This document shows, piece by piece, positions 44,045 to 52,066 of a stretch of DNA of 64,000 bases. The stretch lies in the NCBI GenBank assembly GCA_014384025.1, contig JACNGQ010000170.1:37441-101440 (forward strand). The letters run 5' to 3'. The DNA comes from Planctomycetota bacterium (GTDB lineage: Bacteria; Planctomycetota; Phycisphaerae; Sedimentisphaerales; Anaerobacaceae). The position numbers and the translations under genes were made by a program. The number at the start of each line of letters is the position of its first letter. Position 1 is the first letter of the stretch. The notes beneath the pieces are model-generated. The model searched no databases, was not told the origin of the DNA, and saw only the letters and a list, made by a program, of their open reading frames with translations.

Positions 44045-46537
44045 TTACTTCATATCCGGGTCGTGCAGTTTAAGCTCGGTGATTATTGCCCCGATGTTTG
44101 ACATAATTGCAAAAATAAATACCCGCCATACGCAGATTGCCACAAATCCGCCGTTATAGCTCAGTATCGCTGAAACCGCTGTTGAAAGTACGCCAATCAA
44201 TACCCCGCAGACAGCGGCCGCTGCAAGCCGTTTGGTTAATGCCGCCCCGCCGCAACCTAAAGTTACAATCGCACCACAAATTAAAAGCTGCGGCACAATT
44301 ACAGCAAGCCACCACAGTTTATTAAAACCCGGCGGTACTCCGACATTCTCTATGTAAAGAAGCTCGGCAAAAGTTAATAATGCCACAACGCCGATTGCAC
44401 ACAAACTTACGTGCCAATATCTCGGCTTCATCTGTGCCCGTACCTGTGCCCGCTTTTGCATCCGACGCCGTATTGTCAAAGGCCGGTTATAGAACAAGCC
44501 AAATACCCAATGCTCCAGCAGTGCACCTCGTTCGCCGAATACAGGGACAATATGCGCGGCTTCGGTGGCCCAGTGGGCCGCCATAAATCTTGCCAGGGCC
44601 GGATAATGATGCGTCATTTGAATCGGAAAAGCAAGGTAACCTACATATTTGAAAAAACCCAGAAAAACTGCGATATTGTAGTCCTTGAAATTCCTCTCGC
44701 GTATTACAAGATATAATACATACAGCCCCCGAGCCAATGAGCCGGGCGAAATCGGCACCACCTGGAAGAATGCAATAATACTTAAGCCTATACCCCACGA
44801 TTGTACTCTTGGCATTTCTGGATGAGTCCAGACAAAAATAGCTGCTATCAGTACAGAGACAATCTGTGTTACCGGCAAAGTACAGACATGTACCGCCAGG
44901 CTCTTTAGATACTTCTGGATAAAAGGTTCGTCGATCTGTGAAATGATAGTCCGGGCATCCTCATCGCTGAGAATATGTTTTTGCTGTCCGCTGGTTACCA
45001 TTTCACGAAGCCACTGCTCGCGAAGCTGGGAGTTGAAATACAATCTGAACGGCCTGAGGAATATATAGGCCAGTTTGTCCTTTCTAAATTTGCTGTCGGT
45101 TAGAAACCTGTGCAGGCCGGCCGGCAAAATCGACAGCGGCAAGTGGCAATAAAACCGCCAGGGTGTCGCTGCCACCTTAAGTGCTGCCTCATCGTCGAGG
45201 CGTCCGGCCCTGTGCCAAAAGATAACTTTTTCGGCAATTCTGCCTCTGAGGGCCCGCTGAAAATATTTCCAGCTCGTGAGTATTTGCCCGTAGTGCCTGC
45301 GCCAGTCGGCCCGTCCCCAGATTCGGCGAATTAACTTGCCCACAAAAGGTATCGCTCCAATGACAAAGAAGAGCAACGTCAAAATCCTGCTGCTGCGCAG
45401 CTTGTGCTCGTGCCGGTCGTCAACCATGTTGTGTACGGTCCATCCGGTTGCGGCGCTGGAAAAAATCGTTGCCCAGAGCCTGCCGCTGTAGAGCAGGCGG
45501 ATATGATTGTGTGTAATATCCGGAATAGAGTTTCGATAAATCTGCTCGGCGGTTTTCAGGTCCTCCAGCATTTGGTGCATATCCGTAAATTCGCCGTAGT
45601 GTGCTTTAATAAAAGCCTCCAGCCTGCTGATATCTCCCCGGTCAAACTGCACCAGAGAGCCGCGCATAAATCCTCTGCCAATCAGCTTGAAATCGCCCGG
45701 GCTCATCGGAAGGAACGGCAGCAGGGCAAGGCCGGCCCGGAAATCAACCGCCACCAGGCCTGCTGACGGATTGTCATGAGTTCCATGGCGTTTGAGGACG
45801 TTCGGCTGGCTTTTACATGTTGACCATTCGTATTGACGGGCAAACTCGTGACCTCCCATGTCGTGCAGAAGCTCGACAAATTCGCCCATAAACCTGCACT
45901 TTGCCCGGTATTCCGGAGAGCCGAGTTCGCTGATGGCGGATTCATCGAGCAGCTTGTTATGACGCCACTTTGTCAATAAATCTATTCGATCATCGACCTC
46001 CAGCCGCCACGTTCGTCCTTCAATCCATTCGCTCAGTTGTCCGCAACTACCGAGCTTGTCATCGACGAAGGTTGCGTAAATATCTCTGACGGCAGTTTCG
46101 TCGCCGAATCGAATCTTTGCACCGCGGCGGATAAATTTCTGCCAGAGCGCTCCGGCCTTTGATGCGGCTGGATTGACCTGAAGCTGGAACGGGCCCTGGA
46201 AGCCAATCCAATACAGGATATTACGAAACAGGCGGGAGAAACCGGAGGGTGGAATGAGAATCTTCATCGCATAGGATTGGCCGGCCTGGAGGCCCGGTAT
46301 CGAGCCATCTATGCCGGCAATTTTTACAAGGTACACTTGCCCTGCGAAGCCACCTCCGACGAACTTGTCAATAACCAGATGTACCTTCGCCTGCTGTGTC
46401 CCGGCGAAACCGCTGACCTGGTAAGTAAGCTCGGTGCCCGCATCGTAGCGTCCGATGCGCATCGGACGATGCAACTGAGCCGTGTAAAATTCAGCTTCAA
46501 GCTTCTTACATATATCAACGTTGTAATCTACTGCCAT
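44045..46537 (-). CDS. Large protein-kinase-like membrane protein, unknown function
   Basis: An 830-residue protein. The N-terminal 350 residues look like a divergent kinase fold: a glycine loop (VGGGFAGQVYLVKI, 60-73), a VAIK-like Lys (YAMKIL, K92), a catalytic-loop-like stretch (HDMGGHEFARQYEW then K..N, 225-246) and VDFRAG at 264-269 where kinases have DFG. About 350 more residues are basic and helical, with hydrophobic segments near 385-405, 560-580, 610-635, 740-760 and 780-825. I know no named family. The gene starts ten bases after the pgpA stop. Function in lipid or cell-envelope work is a guess from the neighbours. Confidence 0.55.
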   Translation of the reverse strand: MAVDYNVDICKKLEAEFYTAQLHRPMRIGRYDAGTELTYQVSGFAGTQQAKVHLVIDKFVGGGFAGQVYLVKIAGIDGSIPGLQAGQSYAMKILIPPSGFSRLFRNILYWIGFQGPFQLQVNPAASKAGALWQKFIRRGAKIRFGDETAVRDIYATFVDDKLGSCGQLSEWIEGRTWRLEVDDRIDLLTKWRHNKLLDESAISELGSPEYRAKCRFMGEFVELLHDMGGHEFARQYEWSTCKSQPNVLKRHGTHDNPSAGLVAVDFRAGLALLPFLPMSPGDFKLIGRGFMRGSLVQFDRGDISRLEAFIKAHYGEFTDMHQMLEDLKTAEQIYRNSIPDITHNHIRLLYSGRLWATIFSSAATGWTVHNMVDDRHEHKLRSSRILTLLFFVIGAIPFVGKLIRRIWGRADWRRHYGQILTSWKYFQRALRGRIAEKVIFWHRAGRLDDEAALKVAATPWRFYCHLPLSILPAGLHRFLTDSKFRKDKLAYIFLRPFRLYFNSQLREQWLREMVTSGQQKHILSDEDARTIISQIDEPFIQKYLKSLAVHVCTLPVTQIVSVLIAAIFVWTHPEMPRVQSWGIGLSIIAFFQVVPISPGSLARGLYVLYLVIRERNFKDYNIAVFLGFFKYVGYLAFPIQMTHHYPALARFMAAHWATEAAHIVPVFGERGALLEHWVFGLFYNRPLTIRRRMQKRAQVRAQMKPRYWHVSLCAIGVVALLTFAELLYIENVGVPPGFNKLWWLAVIVPQLLICGAIVTLGCGGAALTKRLAAAAVCGVLIGVLSTAVSAILSYNGGFVAICVWRVFIFAIMSNIGAIITELKLHDPDMK

Positions 46538-46546
46538 TGTTGTTTT

Positions 46547-47188
46547 CTAACCCGTCAAAAAAGGCAACTTAGCCGCCAATACAAAACCGGATTCTGATAT
46601 CGGCAGAAATTCGGTTATGCCCTGAACGACACCTAAAACAACGGCGTTCGGAGCATTGAGAGAGGAATCCTCGGGATGAAAAATTACGCTTATGTAATTA
46701 ATCAGGCCGATTTCGTGGCAGAAAAATAATACGATGCCGGCATAGACGCCTGCGAGCAGATCGTCTGCGAGAATTCCCCAGCCTTTGGGGAGCTTCTCGA
46801 GTTTATGTATCGGCCAGGGCTTGGCGATATCGAATAATCTGAAGAGCAAAAAGCCAAGCACCGCCGTGATATAGATTTGCCCGGTAGATAATGTGTCCAG
46901 GCTTAAAAACATGACGGCCAAAAAGGTGACCGCCTGTCCGGCTAATTCGTCGGCAACGACTTCACCGGGGTCGTTTTTGCCCGTCGCTGCAATTGCGGCA
47001 GGGGCAAATTTCACGCAAACAACAGAGCCGGCTATGGCCAGAGCCGCCATGACAATTGATATCGAGAGGTCGGGCAAGTGAAACCGGCACATCAGGCCGA
47101 AAATAATCGCCACAGGCAGCGAGCCCCAGGTGCCCGGGGCAACCGGCAGCCGGCCAAGACCAAAACACGATGTAAGCATCCTTTTCAT
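46547..47188 (-). CDS. pgpA: Phosphatidylglycerophosphatase A with C-terminal UppP-like segment
   Basis: A 213-residue protein. Residues 1-165 are PgpA: GLGRLPVAPGTWGSLP near 11, DPGEVVADELAGQAVT near 78, and RLFDIAKPWPI near 118. It removes the phosphate from phosphatidylglycerol phosphate in the inner membrane. The last 35 residues, NAVVLGVVQGITEFLPISES and GFVLAAK, closely resemble the N terminus of undecaprenyl-diphosphatase UppP, including the catalytic (E/Q)xxxE motif. The chain then stops, so only a fragment of UppP is attached. The fragment may be a relic of a fusion or of a lost downstream uppP. Confidence 0.8.
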   Translation of the reverse strand: MKRMLTSCFGLGRLPVAPGTWGSLPVAIIFGLMCRFHLPDLSISIVMAALAIAGSVVCVKFAPAAIAATGKNDPGEVVADELAGQAVTFLAVMFLSLDTLSTGQIYITAVLGFLLFRLFDIAKPWPIHKLEKLPKGWGILADDLLAGVYAGIVLFFCHEIGLINYISVIFHPEDSSLNAPNAVVLGVVQGITEFLPISESGFVLAAKLPFLTG

Positions 47189-47486
47189 AAGACGAAAAGG
47201 GTAACGAAAAGACGGAAATTAGTCAAAGACTATTAAGGTAAGTTTGTCTCGATACTCAGGTTGATTCCCTGTTGTAAGCAAAGGAAGTGGTTTTCAGGGA
47301 TATACTCTCAGAAGAAGAAATATTTCTTGAAAATGGTACAATAATAGTGTAATTATTCTTTAGATTAGCGAGCGAGCGAGACATCCTGGGTTTGTGGTTG
47401 AAGATAAAGCTGTTTTGAACGGTGTTGTGTCGATAGTTAAGCAGTTGTAGGTTATTACAAAGAAACCATGTGGACAGGAGTGAAAA

Positions 47487-48122
47487 ATGAAAAATACAGT
47501 GGCAGATCAAATAATAATCATTCTAACAATCATATGTGGGATAATTGCTATCGTAACTTTTTGTTTAACGTATCAAGGACTTATCATATTGCCATTTTTT
47601 TTGTTTTTGATTGGTATTATAATTTTAGTATTATTGAATCGGCTACTAAGTATGCGAAAGATAAGAATGGGATTAAAGAAAATCCATGATGAGTATGGTC
47701 AACAGGATTTGATAATTTCATTTAACAGGTCAGGTAGCATTGCTGCCGGTATGCTGTCAGGTCACTATAAGGATGTTCAAGTTTTAGTAATAGATAAAGT
47801 AAAACGTATAAAAACTGACTATGATGTTGAAACAAAAACATATGATGTTGGTTCTTTAGTGACCATACATACCGACAAATTAGAAAATAGAAAAATATTA
47901 ATTCTATTTTTTGTAGTTGAAACAGGCTCGACTTTAAAAAAAGGTTTGGAATACTTAGGAAAATTAAAAATTAAAGGCAAAATAAATGTTGCTACACTTT
48001 TTATATCCAAACAAGCAAAAAAGAATTTGGAAAATGTATTTTCTGTTTATGAAACGTCCTGTATTGACAGCATACTGAAAAAATTTCCTTGGCTGTTTGA
48101 CGTATACCAGATTGATAAATGA
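47487..48122 (+). CDS. Membrane-anchored phosphoribosyltransferase-like protein
   Basis: A 211-residue protein with two membrane helices (residues 8-28 and 32-52) and a cytosolic phosphoribosyltransferase-like domain. DLIISFNRSGSIAAGML (74-90) matches the first beta-loop. ILILFFVVETGSTLKKG (138-154) aligns with the PRPP loop LVDDVxTTGxT, but the two acidic residues are Phe (141-142) and the TGST part is kept. The domain may bind a nucleotide rather than transfer ribose phosphate. ACAGGAG precedes the start. It opens an AT-rich run with a SLOG-like gene, a double-Nudix gene and a HAD gene. Confidence 0.55.
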   Translation: MKNTVADQIIIILTIICGIIAIVTFCLTYQGLIILPFFLFLIGIIILVLLNRLLSMRKIRMGLKKIHDEYGQQDLIISFNRSGSIAAGMLSGHYKDVQVLVIDKVKRIKTDYDVETKTYDVGSLVTIHTDKLENRKILILFFVVETGSTLKKGLEYLGKLKIKGKINVATLFISKQAKKNLENVFSVYETSCIDSILKKFPWLFDVYQIDK

Positions 48123-48143
48123 TAAAATACAAAGAGCTTAAAA

Positions 48144-48644
48144 ATGAAAAATAATTATCGATTAAAACAAATTACAGTAATTGGTGATTCTGATGCGCCA
48201 AAAGAAACGTGTGATATTTCATATCGCATTGGCAAAATTATTGCAGAGTTAGGATATACTTTAATAACCGGAGGTAGATCGGGTGTAATGGAATATGCTT
48301 CGCAAGGAGCGTTTGAGAATGGAGGCTTAACAATAGGCATAATACCTTCTGTAGAATTAAAAGATGCGAATAAATGGTGTAAGGTCGTTATACCAACAGG
48401 TATAGGTCATGCTAGAAATGTTTTAACTATTTTATCTGCGGATATTGTAATTGCGATTGGAGGTGCAGCAGGCACTTTATCCGAAGTATGTTTAGCCTGG
48501 ATACATAATAAACAAATAATAACGATGAGCGGTTATGGTGGTTGGTCTGACAAACTGGGCAATTCAGTTTTAGATCATAGAAGGTCAGAGAAAATATATG
48601 AATGCAAAAATCTTGAAGATTTAACTAAAATCTTAGAAAAATAG
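48144..48644 (+). CDS. SLOG/LOG-like nucleotide-binding protein (TIGR00725-like)
   Basis: A 166-residue Rossmann-like protein of the lysine-decarboxylase/LOG superfamily. GGRSGVMEYASQGA (43-56) and GGAAGTLSE (106-114) with Arg91 in GIGHARN match the family; LOG enzymes cleave N6-modified AMP with the Glu of this second motif. The small size and layout fit TIGR00725 and the SLOG class, which senses nucleotide or NAD-derived signals in conflict systems. The gene lies 21 bases after the PRTase-like gene. Confidence 0.8.
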   Translation: MKNNYRLKQITVIGDSDAPKETCDISYRIGKIIAELGYTLITGGRSGVMEYASQGAFENGGLTIGIIPSVELKDANKWCKVVIPTGIGHARNVLTILSADIVIAIGGAAGTLSEVCLAWIHNKQIITMSGYGGWSDKLGNSVLDHRRSEKIYECKNLEDLTKILEK

Positions 48645-48685
48645 AATTAAATCCACTTCCATATCAGATTAAATGATGAGTTAAA

Positions 48686-49624
48686 ATGGATAATTATATT
48701 GAGTTAAGTTTTGACGGTGAATTAATACGCAATACTGTATGCCGAGAAACAGCCAAATCTGAAGGTCATAGCTATGGAATATCTTATGTTTTTTTAACCA
48801 GCGAGGACAGCTTCTTACTTCAGCTACGAAGTTTCAAAAAACCAAGCCAACCTGGTCTATTGGATATGTCGGCGGGAGGTCATGTTGAATTGCGTGATGC
48901 TGAAGGAGTTACTGATATTGATGATGTTTTTCAAAAAGCAGCAGTTCGAGAGCTTGAGGAGGAGCTTGAGATTTTGCTCGATAGAAAATTCCTTCAATTT
49001 TTTATGAAATTTCATGTAAACAATACGGCCGTTAATGGAAAACGATATCGTAAGTACTACAGGATTTATACATGTGAGGTTGATATGAACAGACTCAAAT
49101 ATAAATTAAATAAAAAAGAAGTTGAAGATGTCAAATGGATGACAAGAAAAGAAGTTGTTGATTTACCTGTGGAAAAGATAACAAAAGAACTCGAAAGGTT
49201 CCGGAAAGCAGATGATATGATAAAACAGCCATTACTTGTTACCGCTGCGATAATCACGGATAAAGATAAAATTTTACTAATTCAAAGAGCGAGAGAACCC
49301 TACGAAAATTATTGGTCTTTTGTAGGTGGATGTGGAGCATTTGGAAGAGTGGGTGATCCTTTTGAAGCGGTCAAAGGAGAGGTGAAAGTTGATTTGAAAT
49401 GCAAATTCAATCCTACTTTTTTTCGATTTAATTATAAAGTTTTTGATGGAAAACGTACGCTTACATTGTTTTTTCATGGAAATATTGAAGGAGAACCAGA
49501 TCCAACACCGGAATATGTGCGGAAATATGAATGGTTTGATTTAAAAGAAGCTTCAAAAATGAAACTGGGTTTTGATCATAACGAGATTCTTAAAAAATTT
49601 ATAGATAAGTGCCAATTCGGGTAG
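48686..49624 (+). CDS. Protein with two Nudix domains, the second degenerate
   Basis: A 312-residue protein of two Nudix domains. The first (about 25-170) has MSAGGHVE near 61 and REL-EEEL at 88-94, so the metal-binding Nudix box is intact but with an insertion of about nine residues as in isopentenyl-diphosphate-isomerase-like members. The second (about 185-312) keeps WSFVGGCGAFGRVG, but the REUxEE part reads KGEVKVD, so it is probably inactive as a hydrolase. Nudix enzymes cleave nucleoside diphosphates linked to other groups. The gene starts about 40 bases after the SLOG-like gene. Confidence 0.75.
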   Translation: MDNYIELSFDGELIRNTVCRETAKSEGHSYGISYVFLTSEDSFLLQLRSFKKPSQPGLLDMSAGGHVELRDAEGVTDIDDVFQKAAVRELEEELEILLDRKFLQFFMKFHVNNTAVNGKRYRKYYRIYTCEVDMNRLKYKLNKKEVEDVKWMTRKEVVDLPVEKITKELERFRKADDMIKQPLLVTAAIITDKDKILLIQRAREPYENYWSFVGGCGAFGRVGDPFEAVKGEVKVDLKCKFNPTFFRFNYKVFDGKRTLTLFFHGNIEGEPDPTPEYVRKYEWFDLKEASKMKLGFDHNEILKKFIDKCQFG

Positions 49625-49662
49625 GGTGAGAGTGATATTGAGTAAATACCGGTAGTATCAAT

Positions 49663-50304
49663 ATGGCAGAAGAACCAAATAATACGAGAAGATTTAAAAT
49701 GGAGGGCAGCTTACAGGCATACCTCGCAGAATATTCATCACTACGTCATGAGAACATCGCAGCCTTAGGGCATCGCCTGCAAATCATCAGCCTGGGTTTC
49801 GTAGGTTTAACAGTAATAGTGACTGGTCTTCTCACCACCAAGCAACTGCCAGATGGGCTTAGAATTGCCCTCCTGATTCTGATCCCACAACAACTATCAA
49901 AAGCTGCGTTATATAGATGGCTCGGAGAGTACTGGCGTATTGTTAGATCTGCTATTCACATTAGAGAAAAAATAGAAAAACGCGTCAATTCCCTTCTTAA
50001 AGAGGATGTTCTAACGTGGGAAACCTGGTTGTGCAATCGAGGTAAGGATAAGCATAGTGACCTCGGGCAAATAGCGGCCGTTTTTATGATGTCTACAATG
50101 GGCTATATCTCATCCATTCTTGGCTTGTGCTTGCTGTTCACAGAAATAAAACTTACTTGGGGTTTATGTGCAGCCGTTGTCTTTACTATTTATGCCTTTT
50201 TTGTAGTTCTTTGTATAGAAATAGTCTTCTACGTGAATTTTCTTAAAAGGTGGTCAGAAGTTCGAAAGAAAGATCACATCTCTAATTCTTCGTCCGAAGC
50301 TTAA
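49663..50304 (+). CDS. Multi-helix membrane protein of unknown function
   Basis: A 213-residue protein with three or four hydrophobic segments: about residues 45-63, 68-85 (amphipathic), 138-162 and 168-196. The cytosolic loop between them is basic (YWRIVRSAIHIREKIEKRVN). The spacing of two long helices near the C terminus is reminiscent of SLATT-type effectors that go with SLOG and SMODS proteins, but I cannot confirm the family. It follows the double-Nudix gene by about 40 bases. No clear ribosome-binding site precedes its ATG. Confidence 0.5.
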   Translation: MAEEPNNTRRFKMEGSLQAYLAEYSSLRHENIAALGHRLQIISLGFVGLTVIVTGLLTTKQLPDGLRIALLILIPQQLSKAALYRWLGEYWRIVRSAIHIREKIEKRVNSLLKEDVLTWETWLCNRGKDKHSDLGQIAAVFMMSTMGYISSILGLCLLFTEIKLTWGLCAAVVFTIYAFFVVLCIEIVFYVNFLKRWSEVRKKDHISNSSSEA

Positions 50305-50391
50305 TCTTCCTTTGGTCTGAGAAACTCAACAGCAGCACAGCTTTATGACAGTCATTACTGAAAAGAAGCGGCTTTTAATGGAAAATGGCGT

Positions 50392-51336
50392 TTGACAAAT
50401 CAGCCGCAAAGTGGCTATTATTCATTTCATATGAATCTACAAGAGGAATTTGATGAGGTCAGTGTGAGCAAAGAATTTAAGCATAATGTTATCGCAATTG
50501 TTTATGATTTTGACGGCACGCTGACTCCCCAGCCGATGCAGGAATATACGGTTTTGCCGGAAATCGGTATCAAGGATGGGAAGAAGTTCTGGGAACAGGT
50601 AAACCAGGAGGCTGCGCGGACGAATGGGGAGGCAATCGTAACCTATATGCGTTTGATGCTTAAAGAATCCAAATCCAGAGATTTTCCAGTCACTGCTGCG
50701 AAGCTGAGAGCATTGGCGAAAAATATCAATTATTTCCCGGGTGTTCAAACTTATTTTAAGCGAATAAATGACTATATTAAAAAGCAATTTGGCCGGGGCG
50801 TAGAAGTCAGGCATTACGTAATTTCAGCGGGCTTGAAGGAGATAATCTCAGGAACGAGTATTGCAAAGTATTTTTATAAAGTATTTGCTTCGGAATATTA
50901 TTACAACGAGTACGGAGCGGCGACTTTCCCAAATGTAGTAGTGAACGACACGGTAAAAACTCAGTTCATTTTCAGAATTAATAAAGGTAAAGAGAGCCTG
51001 AATGAAAACATTAATCTGCATATGCCTATGCATCTGCGGCCCATACCTTTTCAAAACATCCTGTATATAGGCGATGGTCTGACAGATGTTCCGTGTATGA
51101 CGGTGATTAGAAAAAATGGTGGGTCTGCTATAGCCGTTTATAAGCCTTACAGCTCTCAGGGTAAGCAGATATGCAAGGAGTTATTGAAAGCCGAAAGAGT
51201 GGATTTTATTGCTCGAGCGGATTATAAGAGTGGAACTGAGCTTGACCGTTTGATAAAATTATTGTTAGGGATTATGGTTGAAGGGATTCGATATGGTAAA
51301 GAATCCTTTAGGCAAACAAGGAAGTATGGCTTATAA
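50392..51336 (+). CDS. HAD-family phosphatase-like protein
   Basis: A 314-residue HAD protein. Motif I is VYDFDGTLTP (DFDGT, 39-43), motif II VISAGLK near 144 and motif IV YIGDGLTDVPCM near 228. All catalytic Asp residues are present. Lys-rich and helical insertions lie between motifs I and II as in C2-capped phosphatases. The frame begins at a TTG at 50392; an ATG at 50431 would shorten it by 13 residues and is equally plausible. No strong ribosome-binding site favours either. It is the last large gene of the AT-rich run and may dephosphorylate a nucleotide or sugar phosphate. Confidence 0.7.
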   Translation: MTNQPQSGYYSFHMNLQEEFDEVSVSKEFKHNVIAIVYDFDGTLTPQPMQEYTVLPEIGIKDGKKFWEQVNQEAARTNGEAIVTYMRLMLKESKSRDFPVTAAKLRALAKNINYFPGVQTYFKRINDYIKKQFGRGVEVRHYVISAGLKEIISGTSIAKYFYKVFASEYYYNEYGAATFPNVVVNDTVKTQFIFRINKGKESLNENINLHMPMHLRPIPFQNILYIGDGLTDVPCMTVIRKNGGSAIAVYKPYSSQGKQICKELLKAERVDFIARADYKSGTELDRLIKLLLGIMVEGIRYGKESFRQTRKYGL

Positions 51337-51350
51337 GGAGAACTATAGCA

Positions 51351-51491
51351 ATGAGGTATCGACCACCTACACAGCTTCATGCAAGCTTATATATGAGGGC
51401 TAAAAAAAGAAGTACCGGTTCTAAGGTTAGTGAAGAGGCAAAAACCGGAAAGTCCTTATCTAACAAGAAAGCCGACAGAACGAAAAAGTAG
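51351..51491 (+). CDS. Small basic protein
   Basis: A 46-residue open frame with a strong Shine-Dalgarno (AAGGAG at 51335-51340) ten bases before its ATG and 14 bases after the HAD stop. The product is rich in Lys, Arg and Ser, with no membrane segment. Its site and ribosome-binding sequence support translation; its function is unknown. It lies just before the convergent HIT gene. Confidence 0.4.
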   Translation: MRYRPPTQLHASLYMRAKKRSTGSKVSEEAKTGKSLSNKKADRTKK

Positions 51492-51521
51492 CATTCAAAT
51501 ATTTTATAACAAATTAGAACA

Positions 51522-52046
51522 TTACAGGCCGGGCAAATTATGTTCTTTGCTTACCTGTTTTAATAATTCAAGAAGCTCGGTCAGGCTCTGGCTGATAATA
51601 TCGGTATTACTGCAGACGCTCATAAAATTCGTATCTCCGTCCCATCGCGGGACGACGTGGGTGTGAAAATGCTCGGGCAGTCCGGCTCCGCTGCATCTGC
51701 CGAAATTCATACCGACATTAAAGCCGTGAGGTTTTATCGCCAGCGAGAGGGCTTTTTGTGATGCTCTAATCAGTTTGAACATGTCCAGCAGCTCATCATC
51801 GTCCGCCTTCTCAAGCTCGCCAATGTGCCGGGCCGGTGCTATAAGTATATGGCCGTTGTTATAAGGATATAGATTCAGTATTACGATACTTTTTTCTGTT
51901 CGCCAGAGAACCAGGTTTTTGTCGTCATCCTGTGAGTTTTCCAGGTAATGGCAGATAAAGCAATCACATTTTTTGTCAAGTCCCTGCACGTAATTGATTC
52001 GCCAGGGCGCCCACAAATTTTCACGTTCCAATTTGCTTACCTCCAC
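51522..52046 (-). CDS. HIT family (Ap4A-type) hydrolase
   Basis: A 174-residue HIT protein that would hydrolyse or phosphorolyse dinucleoside polyphosphates. HFHTHVVPRW near residue 127 is the HIT motif with the catalytic His. NLYPYNNGHILIAPARHIGE near 58 fits the family. The N terminus has a CDCFIC pair (about residues 27-32) that may bind zinc. This form is common in bacteria. The gene follows two lipoprotein genes on the same strand and is convergent with the small basic gene. Confidence 0.85.
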   Translation of the reverse strand: MEVSKLERENLWAPWRINYVQGLDKKCDCFICHYLENSQDDDKNLVLWRTEKSIVILNLYPYNNGHILIAPARHIGELEKADDDELLDMFKLIRASQKALSLAIKPHGFNVGMNFGRCSGAGLPEHFHTHVVPRWDGDTNFMSVCSNTDIISQSLTELLELLKQVSKEHNLPGL

Positions 52047-52066
52047 TAAAAAGTCGTAAGTGCGTT

